Positions 51,581 through 58,844 of a stretch of DNA of 58,844 nucleotides are shown here, one piece after another. Position numbers and translations under genes: made by a program. The stretch's first letter is position 1; each line of letters opens with the position of its first letter. This DNA comes from an uncultured Ruminococcus sp. GTDB taxonomy: Bacteria; Bacillota; Clostridia; Oscillospirales; Ruminococcaceae. A model generated the notes under the pieces. It ran no database searches. It was not told where the DNA came from and saw only the letters and a program-made list of their open reading frames with translations. The stretch covers positions 1-58,844 of the forward strand of contig CANOIR010000010.1 in NCBI GenBank assembly GCA_947566125.1. Reading direction: 5' to 3'.

Positions 51581-54241
51581 GTGAAACTTTCAAATAAACA
51601 AAAATTGATTATAGCAAAATCTGGTACGGAAAATAATAAATGGCTTCCGCTTTGGATTCATGCACAAGATACAGTAAAAACAATTTCGTTTTTGCTGCAC
51701 TCACGATATGAATTTCTTTCACAGCAGTGCGAAATGTCATTTGAACAATTTAATAAAACAGCAATATTACTTGCATATCTTCACGATATTGGAAAAATCA
51801 CACCTCTTTTTCAATCGAAAATTTTAGAGGTGCTTTCTGAACGCCGAAATTTGTTTGAACATTACGGTATAAATAATATTAGTGAGAATTTTATTGATAA
51901 ACAGAAATCTCATCATTCTAAATGTGGTGAGTCTATATTGCTCAGTTTAGGATTTCCAAAAGATTTTTCATCTATAGTTGGTGCACACCATGGAATGCCG
52001 GCTGATAATGTAAAGCATCATATTGAAGATTATCCTGAACATTTTTTTGGCAATCCTATAGATAAAGAACTCTGGAATGGATTATATAGTGAATGGGTAG
52101 ATTTTTCACTCGAAAGTTCTGGTATTTCTGAAATTTCAGAAATACCAAAGCTTAGTAAGAAAGCACTTGTATTGCTTTCGGGACTTTTAATAACAGCCGA
52201 CTGGTTGGCAAGTGACCAGAGTTTATTTGGTTTGATTGATGAAGATGTGCTTTTATCAGAAGATGAGTATCCAATAGGCAGATTTGAAAATGCCATAAAC
52301 AAAATCGGACTTCCCGATGTTTGGGAGCCATTTAATCAACGTTTATCAAATGAGGACTTCATAGAGCGTTTTGGTTTTTCAATGAATGAGATTCAGAAGG
52401 CAGTTGTTGAAGTAGCAGAGAATTGTGACGAACCCGGACTTTTTATTTTAGAAGCACCTATGGGTATTGGCAAGACTGAAGCGGCTCTTGCAATATCAGA
52501 AATCCTTGCAGCAAGATGTGATAAAACAGGTCTTTTCTTTGGACTTCCAACACAGGCAACTGCTAATGGTATTTTTGAACGTATTGAAAAATGGGCAAAG
52601 CTGCAATCAAGCGAAACATTTTGCAGTATAAATTTAGCACATGGCAGTGCAGATTTTCAGCCTGATTTTGCAAGCTTAAAATATGACAGTTCTATGCAGG
52701 CGAATTTTGATGGCGATGGCGGACTTTTGGTGCATTCATTTTTTAGCGGTGGAAAGAAGTCACTTATGGCAGATTTTGTAATTGGTACAGTGGATAGACT
52801 TTTGATGTCTGCACTTAAGAAAAAGCACGCTATGCTTTTGCATTTAGGATTATCACAAAAGGTTGTAATTGTTGATGAGTGTCATGCTTATGATGCTTAC
52901 ATGAATAAATATCTTGATACTGCATTGGCATGGCTGCACGAATATAATGTACCTGTAATTTTGCTTTCAGCGACTCTTCCGTCTGACAGAAAAGAATCAC
53001 TTGTAAGAGCTTATTTGAATAACAGATTATGTGAGATAAATATTGAAAATGCATCTTATCCACGGCTTACATATACAAATGGTCTGGAAGCAAAGGCGAT
53101 CTCACTTCCGTATGAATCAACGAGTACTGATGTTGAGATAGTAAAATGCAGAGATGAAATAGTTCGAGATGAGATTGCACGTGCAGTGAAATCTGAAGCA
53201 TGTGTTGGAATAATCTGCAATACAGTTTTACGAGCACAGTATTTTGCTGACATTGCAAGTGAAAACAGCTTAGCTAATGTAATACTTTATCATGCACAAT
53301 TTATAACTCCAGATAGAATTGAAAAAGAAGAGAAAATAAAAAGTTCAGTTGGAAAGAAATCTTCAGCTAAAATACGCAGCGGAACAATAGTTGTAGGCAC
53401 ACAGGTTCTTGAACAGTCGCTTGATATTGATTTTGATATTTTAATAACAGACCTTTGTCCAATGGATCTTTTGCTTCAAAGAATCGGACGACTTCATCGT
53501 CATATGCGTATTGACAGACCGGACGGCTATAAAACAGCAAAGTGCATAGTTCTGGGTGCTGATGAGCTTGAAAAAGCATCTGAAAATATTTACACAAAAT
53601 GGCTGCTTATGCAAACTAATAAACTTCTGCCGGAAAGGATAACTATTCCTGATGATATAGATTCACTTGTTTGCAAAACTTATGAAAAAGTTGAACCGGA
53701 AAATGCAGAAGAAACAGAAGCATTTAATGAATATGAACATTTGACCAATGAAAAAAAGCAGAAGGCATCAGCATTTGTATTATCACTTCCCAAAGAAAGT
53801 CGTCTTGGAAATGACCTTCATAGATGGTTGGATAACAGTGTTTGCGATAATGATAACAGTGCAAGGGCAGCGGTTCGTGATGGAATTTCGTCTATTGATG
53901 TTATAGTTTTGGTTAAGAATTCTGATGGTACTATGCAGCTTTTGCCATGGCATTCAAAAGGTGATAAGTTTTTTGAAAATGTTTGTCCGAATATGGCTGA
54001 CTGCATAAAGATAGGACAGCAAAAGCTAAGACTTCCGTCAAGATTTTGTAAATTTCACAATTATGAATGTACAATAAAAGAACTTGAAGAAATGGATCAG
54101 AATTTAACCGGATTTCAGAAATCGCATATTTTAAAAGGCGAACTTGTATTGTTGCTTGATGAAAATTTAACTGCAAGTTTACGTGGATTTAAATTAAAAT
54201 ATTCGCAGGAAAATGGACTTGAATATAAAAAGGAGGAGTAG
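51581..54241 (+). CDS. cas3: CRISPR-associated nuclease-helicase Cas3 (type I-E)
   Basis: Cas3 is recruited by target-bound Cascade and unwinds and degrades invading DNA. The 886-residue protein has an N-terminal HD nuclease (AYLHDIGK with His68-Asp69, HHSKCGES, GAHHGMP). The SF2 helicase follows, with Walker A APMGIGKT near 295, DECH near 430, SATLPS near 463, and motif VI QRIGRLHRH near 635. HD and helicase are on one chain, as is normal for type I-E. The start is a GTG with AGAGGA 8 bases upstream. It leads the operon. Confidence 0.94.
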   Translation: MKLSNKQKLIIAKSGTENNKWLPLWIHAQDTVKTISFLLHSRYEFLSQQCEMSFEQFNKTAILLAYLHDIGKITPLFQSKILEVLSERRNLFEHYGINNISENFIDKQKSHHSKCGESILLSLGFPKDFSSIVGAHHGMPADNVKHHIEDYPEHFFGNPIDKELWNGLYSEWVDFSLESSGISEISEIPKLSKKALVLLSGLLITADWLASDQSLFGLIDEDVLLSEDEYPIGRFENAINKIGLPDVWEPFNQRLSNEDFIERFGFSMNEIQKAVVEVAENCDEPGLFILEAPMGIGKTEAALAISEILAARCDKTGLFFGLPTQATANGIFERIEKWAKLQSSETFCSINLAHGSADFQPDFASLKYDSSMQANFDGDGGLLVHSFFSGGKKSLMADFVIGTVDRLLMSALKKKHAMLLHLGLSQKVVIVDECHAYDAYMNKYLDTALAWLHEYNVPVILLSATLPSDRKESLVRAYLNNRLCEINIENASYPRLTYTNGLEAKAISLPYESTSTDVEIVKCRDEIVRDEIARAVKSEACVGIICNTVLRAQYFADIASENSLANVILYHAQFITPDRIEKEEKIKSSVGKKSSAKIRSGTIVVGTQVLEQSLDIDFDILITDLCPMDLLLQRIGRLHRHMRIDRPDGYKTAKCIVLGADELEKASENIYTKWLLMQTNKLLPERITIPDDIDSLVCKTYEKVEPENAEETEAFNEYEHLTNEKKQKASAFVLSLPKESRLGNDLHRWLDNSVCDNDNSARAAVRDGISSIDVIVLVKNSDGTMQLLPWHSKGDKFFENVCPNMADCIKIGQQKLRLPSRFCKFHNYECTIKELEEMDQNLTGFQKSHILKGELVLLLDENLTASLRGFKLKYSQENGLEYKKEE

Positions 54242-54243
54242 GT

Positions 54244-55863
54244 TTGAATGACAAAGAATTTAATTTGATTGATGAGCCGTGGATTCGTGTTATAAATGAT
54301 GAATGCAGAGTTGATGAAATTTCACTTTCAGAATTATTTAAAAATGCACATAAGTATAAAGACTTGTGCGGAGAGATACCAACACAGGATTTTGCATTGT
54401 TTAGATTTCTGTTGGCGATTTTACATACAGTGATCTCAAGGTTTGATATTAACGGAGAACCATTGCCGCTTGAAGACAGCGAAGATGCCATTCTCAGATG
54501 GGAAGAATTCTGGAATGCAGGAAAATTTCCCAGTGAAGTGATTTCAGCTTATCTTGAATCATATCGTGAGAGTTTTTATTTATTTCACCCGGAGCGACCG
54601 TTTTATCAATGTGAACACGCCAAAGTAGGAACATCATATTCTACCGCAAAACTATATGGAGATTTATCAGAGAGCAATAACAAAGTTCGTATGTTTTCTT
54701 TGATAAGCGGTGAAGAAAAAAATTCTATGACATTTTCTGAAGCCGCAAGGTGGCTTATGTATTTGAATGCTTTTGATGGTTGTGTAAAGGCAACATCAGA
54801 ATTGAGAGCAACGTTAAAAGCATTAGATAAAAAGCCTCCATCAATAAGTACAGGTTGGCTTGGTCAACTTGGACTGATATGCGTTTTAGGAAAGAATTTA
54901 TTTGAAACACTGATGCTGAATCTTGTTTTTATGTATCAAGAAAAAGACGGTGTTTATCCGAAAGAAAAACCAATATGGGAATTTGAGAAAATACCGGATG
55001 GCGAATGTGTTAAAATTGTTTGTCCTGATAATCTGGCACAGCTTTATACTCTTCAATCAAGACGATTATATTTAAAAATAGAAAATCAAAAGGTTATAGG
55101 TTTTTATGGATTGGGTGGAAATTTTTTTGATAAGGAGAATGATTTTATCGAACCTATGACTGTTTGGAGAGCTCCTAAAAAAGATAGTAATATTAAGCTG
55201 CCAAAGAAACATGATGCTTCCAGACAATTCTGGAGAGATTTTTCCGCATTGGTTATAAATAATGACAAAAATAGTAAACCGGGAATTATTGCATGGATAG
55301 AACTACTTGAAGACATAGGTATTCTTGAAAATCTGATTCTTGATTTTAAAATTGCTTCTGTTCAATATGATAGTAACAATTATTCTGTAACAAATATTTT
55401 TTCTGATTCATTTCAGTTCCATTCATCATTGATTTCAGAAATGAATTCCATGTGGCAGAATATGGTATGTGACTGCGTAGAATTTTCTGATGAAATATCA
55501 AAGAAGGTTTGGACTCTTGCCAAAAATGTAAATTTAGCTTCCGGTGGTGCTGAAGGTACTACTTCTAAAAATGCCGCTGATAAAGCAAAATCAGATTTCT
55601 ACAGCTGCATAGATTCACCATTTAGAAAGTGGCTTTGTGCAATCAATCCTGAAACTGATAATGCTTATGATAAAAAAGTAAAGTGGCGTGAAGAATGCGT
55701 TAAAATAGCACTTGAACTTGGAAAAAATATAATAAATAATATAGATCCATCGGCTGTATTTGGCAAAAATAAACCTGTTGATAAAAAAGAAAAAAAGATA
55801 TATTCCGCTGCAAAAGCAATGAATATTTTTGTGGCACAAATTAAAAGTGCTGAAATCAAATAA
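54244..55863 (+). CDS. cse1: Cascade large subunit Cse1/CasA
   Basis: Cse1 recognises the PAM and recruits Cas3. The 539-residue protein begins with the family hallmark FNLIDEPWI, has EIPTQDFALFRFLLAILH, and a middle WLGQLGLICVLGKNLFETLMLNL stretch. The C-terminal four-helix region follows. The start is a TTG, two bases after the cas3 stop codon, with AAGGAGGAG just upstream, so the genes are tightly coupled. Length is slightly above the usual 500. Confidence 0.93.
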   Translation: MNDKEFNLIDEPWIRVINDECRVDEISLSELFKNAHKYKDLCGEIPTQDFALFRFLLAILHTVISRFDINGEPLPLEDSEDAILRWEEFWNAGKFPSEVISAYLESYRESFYLFHPERPFYQCEHAKVGTSYSTAKLYGDLSESNNKVRMFSLISGEEKNSMTFSEAARWLMYLNAFDGCVKATSELRATLKALDKKPPSISTGWLGQLGLICVLGKNLFETLMLNLVFMYQEKDGVYPKEKPIWEFEKIPDGECVKIVCPDNLAQLYTLQSRRLYLKIENQKVIGFYGLGGNFFDKENDFIEPMTVWRAPKKDSNIKLPKKHDASRQFWRDFSALVINNDKNSKPGIIAWIELLEDIGILENLILDFKIASVQYDSNNYSVTNIFSDSFQFHSSLISEMNSMWQNMVCDCVEFSDEISKKVWTLAKNVNLASGGAEGTTSKNAADKAKSDFYSCIDSPFRKWLCAINPETDNAYDKKVKWREECVKIALELGKNIINNIDPSAVFGKNKPVDKKEKKIYSAAKAMNIFVAQIKSAEIK

Positions 55864-55879
55864 TATCGGAGGTGGTATA

Positions 55880-56476
55880 ATGAGTAAATATAAAGAAGTA
55901 AGAAGCTTTGTTTTTGGTCGAATTAAAAATATTTCCGAAAGCCTGAGCTTGGGAAGTACTAAAGCATTGCTTGCACAACTTCGCCGAGGAATTGGCAAAC
56001 GACCGGGTGAGCTTCCGGAACTTTGGGGAATGTTTTTAAAAGAACTTCCAGAAGAGCATATGAACAGAAGTGGTGAACCATCACGTGAAGAATGGGCAAT
56101 TTATACTGCACTCACTCTCTTTGCTCTGCATCAGCAAGGGCATGATTCTTTGATGCATATCGATGGTAATGAAAATCATCTTGGCTGTGCAGCTGGTATG
56201 CTTTCTAGATATAGTGATGATGAAAATGGTCGAATATTATTTAAATTAAGTCTTGCTGCTCAGTCAGACGATATGGAAGAACTTTCGTATAGGCTTAGAA
56301 CATTAGTTAAGATTTTAAGCGACAATGATATTAAGGTTGATTATGTAGATCTTGCAGGAGATCTTTATAATTTCCAATTTGAAGACAGCGCAGATAAAGT
56401 ACGCCTAAAATGGGGACAGGACTTTTATCGTGATTTTAAACTTGATGACAATCGAAAGGATGATAATAATGAATAA
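55880..56476 (+). CDS. cse2: Cascade small subunit Cse2/CasB
   Basis: The small helical subunit present twice in Cascade, binding target strands. The 198-residue protein has LAQLRRGIGKRPGELPELWGMFL and EEWAIYTALTLFALHQQG, typical of Cse2. The ATG at 55880 follows GGAGGT by 6 bases; the longer in-frame version overlaps cse1 and is rejected. It overlaps cas7 by 8 bases. Confidence 0.92.
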   Translation: MSKYKEVRSFVFGRIKNISESLSLGSTKALLAQLRRGIGKRPGELPELWGMFLKELPEEHMNRSGEPSREEWAIYTALTLFALHQQGHDSLMHIDGNENHLGCAAGMLSRYSDDENGRILFKLSLAAQSDDMEELSYRLRTLVKILSDNDIKVDYVDLAGDLYNFQFEDSADKVRLKWGQDFYRDFKLDDNRKDDNNE

Positions 56477-57515
56477 AAATAATTTATATGTTGACATTCA
56501 TGTTTTACAGAACGTACCACCTAGCTGCATAAACCGTGATGATACCGGCAGTCCAAAAACTGCAAAGTATGGCGGTGCAGTAAGAGCAAGAGTTTCTTCA
56601 CAGGCATGGAAACATGAGATCAGAAAAATGTTTGAGGAAGAGTTTGAAAGTGATAAACTTGGCGTTCGCACAAGAAAAGTTCCTCAAATGATTGCCGAGG
56701 AAATACAAAAAATGGATAGCTCAATAAGCAGTGAAAATGCTGATAAGCTTGCTGCAAAAATACTTGGCAATATAGGTGTTAAAGAAGGAAAAAACGGTGA
56801 TTCTTCAGTTCTTATATTTTTCAGCAGAATACAGGCAAAAGCTCTGGCTGAACTTATTATGAAAGACAGTAAAGATAAGGCTGAATATAAAGCCGCATTG
56901 AAAAATTTCCCATCAGTCGACATGGCACTTTTTGGACGAATGGTAGCATCTGATTCAAGCCTTAACTATGATGCTGCTGCACAGGTTGCTCACGCAATTT
57001 CAACTCATGCAATACATAATGAATATGATTATTTTACAGCTGTTGATGATGTTAATAAAGAAGACGAGTCAGGAGCAGGTCATTTGGGAACTATAGAGTT
57101 TAATTCTTCTACTCTTTATAGATATGCAAATGTAAATGTCCTTGAGCTTGAAAAAAATCTGGGATCATATACATCTGAAGCGTTAAGAGGTTTTGTAGAT
57201 GCATTTATAAAATCAATGCCTACAGGCAAACAAAATACTTTTGCAAATCGTACAGTTCCTGATTTTGTGTATATCACGATAAGAAAAGACCAGCCTATAA
57301 ATTTTGCCGGTGCATTTGAAAAACCAGTTTCAGGTTCAAATGGTTACCTTGAAGAGTCTGAAAAGAGATTTATGGAATATGCTCAAAAGGTTTATAAAAA
57401 TTATGCCTGTGAGCCGGAAGTAGTATTGACATTTGGAGAGAAGAATATTGAAGAAATACTTGAAGAATTGAAATGTGCTATAGAGGAGCAATTGTCCGAA
57501 AGTGAGGTAGAATAA
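56469..57515 (+). CDS. cas7: Cascade backbone subunit Cas7 (Cse4/CasC)
   Basis: Cas7 forms the six-copy backbone that holds the crRNA. The 348-residue protein opens with YVDIHVLQNVPPSCINRDDTGSPKTAKYGG, then RARVSSQAWKHEIR, a classic I-E Cas7 start. The RRM core continues with FGRMVA and the AHAISTHAIHNEYDYFTAVDD region. The start codon chosen is the ATG at 56469, with AAAGG upstream. It overlaps the cse2 stop codon region. Confidence 0.94.
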   Translation: MNKNNLYVDIHVLQNVPPSCINRDDTGSPKTAKYGGAVRARVSSQAWKHEIRKMFEEEFESDKLGVRTRKVPQMIAEEIQKMDSSISSENADKLAAKILGNIGVKEGKNGDSSVLIFFSRIQAKALAELIMKDSKDKAEYKAALKNFPSVDMALFGRMVASDSSLNYDAAAQVAHAISTHAIHNEYDYFTAVDDVNKEDESGAGHLGTIEFNSSTLYRYANVNVLELEKNLGSYTSEALRGFVDAFIKSMPTGKQNTFANRTVPDFVYITIRKDQPINFAGAFEKPVSGSNGYLEESEKRFMEYAQKVYKNYACEPEVVLTFGEKNIEEILEELKCAIEEQLSESEVE

Positions 57516-57516
57516 T

Positions 57517-58197
57517 ATGTCGACCTTGCTTTTAAGGCTTGCCGCTCCGCTTCAGTCTTGGGGAATAAATTCTAAGTTTGAATATAGATTTACTGAAAAA
57601 ATGCCGACTAAAAGTGCGGTTGTTGGTATGCTGGCGGCAGCACTTGGGCTTGGAAGAGATGCAGATCTATCAAAATTGAATGCACTTAAATTTGGCGTAA
57701 GAGCCGACCGTGAGGGCGAGGAGATAACCGATTTTCATATGGCTCATGAAAGAGACTTTTGGAAAAAGCATGATGCTAAGTATACTCATTTAACTTATCG
57801 TCATTATCTTTCTGATGCTGTTTTTCTGGCTGGATTTGAGGGCAATGATGCATTTTTAAGAGAAATAGAGCAGGCAATCAAAAATCCGAAGTATCCTTTG
57901 TTTTTGGGCAGACGTTCTTGTCCGCCGACTTTGCCGATAGTGATTAAGATCAGCAGTTCGCAGCTTGAACAGGCACTTCGTGAAGAACCACCTATTTGTG
58001 AAAACAGCAATAGAATGTTGCGTGTACAAATTGAAACAGATGGATCAGGTTACAAAATTATGCAGGATGTTCCGTTGTCATTTAATCCAAAGAAAAGAAT
58101 ATATGGATATAGAAAAGTAAATGAGTTTTTCGTTGATTTTGGTGATGACAAAAATGAAGTTGAAACTGAGCATGACGCAATGTCGGAGTTGAGGTGA
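57517..58197 (+). CDS. cas5: Cascade subunit Cas5e (CasD)
   Basis: Cas5e binds the 5' handle of the crRNA and helps place Cse1. The 226-residue protein shows LLLRLAAPLQSWGINSKFEYR, PTKSAVVGMLAAALGLGRDA, and the later RHYLSDAVFL and LGRRSCPPT motifs typical of I-E Cas5. The ATG is one base after the cas7 stop codon. It ends with TGA seven bases before cas6e. Confidence 0.94.
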   Translation: MSTLLLRLAAPLQSWGINSKFEYRFTEKMPTKSAVVGMLAAALGLGRDADLSKLNALKFGVRADREGEEITDFHMAHERDFWKKHDAKYTHLTYRHYLSDAVFLAGFEGNDAFLREIEQAIKNPKYPLFLGRRSCPPTLPIVIKISSSQLEQALREEPPICENSNRMLRVQIETDGSGYKIMQDVPLSFNPKKRIYGYRKVNEFFVDFGDDKNEVETEHDAMSELR

Positions 58198-58204
58198 AAT
58201 ATAA

Positions 58205-58822
58205 ATGTATTTATCACGTGTTGAACTTAATATATTAAGCAGAGAAACCATGCGTGCAATTGTATTGCCCAAAATTTTTCATGGTGCGGTCGAGCATTCA
58301 TTTGATGATGATAGAATGCGTAAGCTCTGGAGAATTGATGATTTAAACGGAAAAAAATATATTTTGATACTTAGCGAAGACATTCCAAATTTAGAGCAAT
58401 TTGCAGCAAAATTCGGATTTGAAGGAAAATATGAAACAAAAGATTACTCAATGCTTTTAAATAAAATTTCAGATGGCGGAATTTGGCATTTCAAACTGAC
58501 AGCAAATCCTGTTATTAAATCAAATGGCAAAGTCATGGCTCATATCACGTCACATTATCAGAAAAAATGGCTTTTAGATCGTGCGGAAAGCAGAGGATTT
58601 TCATTGAATGATGATGACTTTCAAATAGTAAATTCTAAGTGGTATGATTTTTATAAAAAATCCGGCAATGGAAGCTGTCGTGTAAGAATGATGTCAGTAA
58701 CTTTTGAAGGTATTTTAAAAGTAACAGATGCTGAAAAGTTTAAAGAAACTCTTTGCTGTGGAATCGGTCGTGAAAAGGCATATGGTCAAGGACTTATTAC
58801 AGTTGTCGGAGCAAGAAAATGA
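58205..58822 (+). CDS. cas6e: crRNA-processing endoribonuclease Cas6e (CasE)
   Basis: Cas6e cuts the repeat hairpins of pre-crRNA and stays bound to the 3' handle. The 205-residue protein has two RRM-like halves. The likely catalytic His is in FHGAVEHSF (His26 or His31). The glycine-rich loop GIGREKAYGQGLITV near the C-terminus is a family hallmark. It ends 22 bases before the window edge and overlaps a further start codon. Confidence 0.93.
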   Translation: MYLSRVELNILSRETMRAIVLPKIFHGAVEHSFDDDRMRKLWRIDDLNGKKYILILSEDIPNLEQFAAKFGFEGKYETKDYSMLLNKISDGGIWHFKLTANPVIKSNGKVMAHITSHYQKKWLLDRAESRGFSLNDDDFQIVNSKWYDFYKKSGNGSCRVRMMSVTFEGILKVTDAEKFKETLCCGIGREKAYGQGLITVVGARK

Positions 58823-58844
58823 TTAACAACGCAGGTATGATCAA
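58819..58844 (+). CDS. Start of a further gene cut by the window edge, possibly cas1
   Basis: An ATG overlaps the cas6e stop codon (ATGA) and has GGAG 7 bases upstream. Only eight codons are visible (MINNAGMI). In type I-E loci the next gene is normally cas1, but the visible residues do not identify it. Confidence 0.3.

Overview
The window looks like chromosome of a Gram-positive, fibre-degrading anaerobe of the Ruminococcus / Oscillospiraceae type. The DNA is AT-rich. Ribosome binding sites are strong (GGAGG or AAGGAG) and promoters are of the TTGACA-N17-TATAAT kind. Two large secreted polysaccharidases end in type I dockerins, a class B sortase is present, phenylalanyl-tRNA synthetase sits behind a T-box, and an ANTAR regulator lies beside a glutamine synthetase homologue. 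No species is assigned.

Left part (1-14.8 kb): the tail of a metallophosphoesterase; the proteostasis cluster tig-clpP-clpX; a PduL-type phosphotransacylase; a CPBP membrane protease; a Nudix hydrolase; a CBM22-GH10-dockerin xylanase; a zinc-type ABC importer with a Fur-family-like box on its promoter; a TrkA-TrkH potassium system; and a signal-less Cu,Zn superoxide dismutase.

Middle (14.9-32.2 kb): a degenerate SGNH protein; a CitA/DcuS-type two-component system followed by an ApbE flavin transferase lipoprotein; a leftward group aroA - ferredoxin-type aldo/keto reductase - ECF S component - DUF1893 - acetyltransferase, the last broken by a stop codon; a NifX-like protein; a PfkB sugar kinase; UDP-galactopyranose mutase; a regulator that fuses an XRE helix-turn-helix to a complete desulfoferrodoxin-like module; class II aldolase; and pheST with a T-box leader.

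Cell-surface part (32.2-43.6 kb): two small membrane proteins, a GH25 lysozyme-like protein with a dockerin-like N-terminal duplication, sortase B, NAD(P)HX dehydratase, a lipoprotein, a 1348-residue double pectate lyase with dockerin, and an L,D-transpeptidase. The dockerin enzymes imply a cellulosome-like complex, but no cohesin or scaffoldin is in the window.

Nitrogen and glycogen part (43.6-51.4 kb): a glutamine-synthetase-like protein that appears to have lost several metal ligands, an ANTAR protein whose receiver domain lacks the phosphoacceptor aspartate, asparagine synthetase, a TetR regulator, glycogen branching enzyme, and a Rieske-FAD oxidoreductase. Strong hairpins stand directly before several start codons here, which suggests control by termination and antitermination.

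Right end (51.5-58.8 kb): a type I-E CRISPR-Cas interference operon, cas3-cse1-cse2-cas7-cas5-cas6e, behind a consensus promoter. The array and the adaptation genes are not in view and probably lie beyond the right edge.

The observations that most merit follow-up are the XRE-desulfoferrodoxin fusion and the pseudo-glutamine-synthetase / ANTAR / asnB locus with its start-proximal hairpins.
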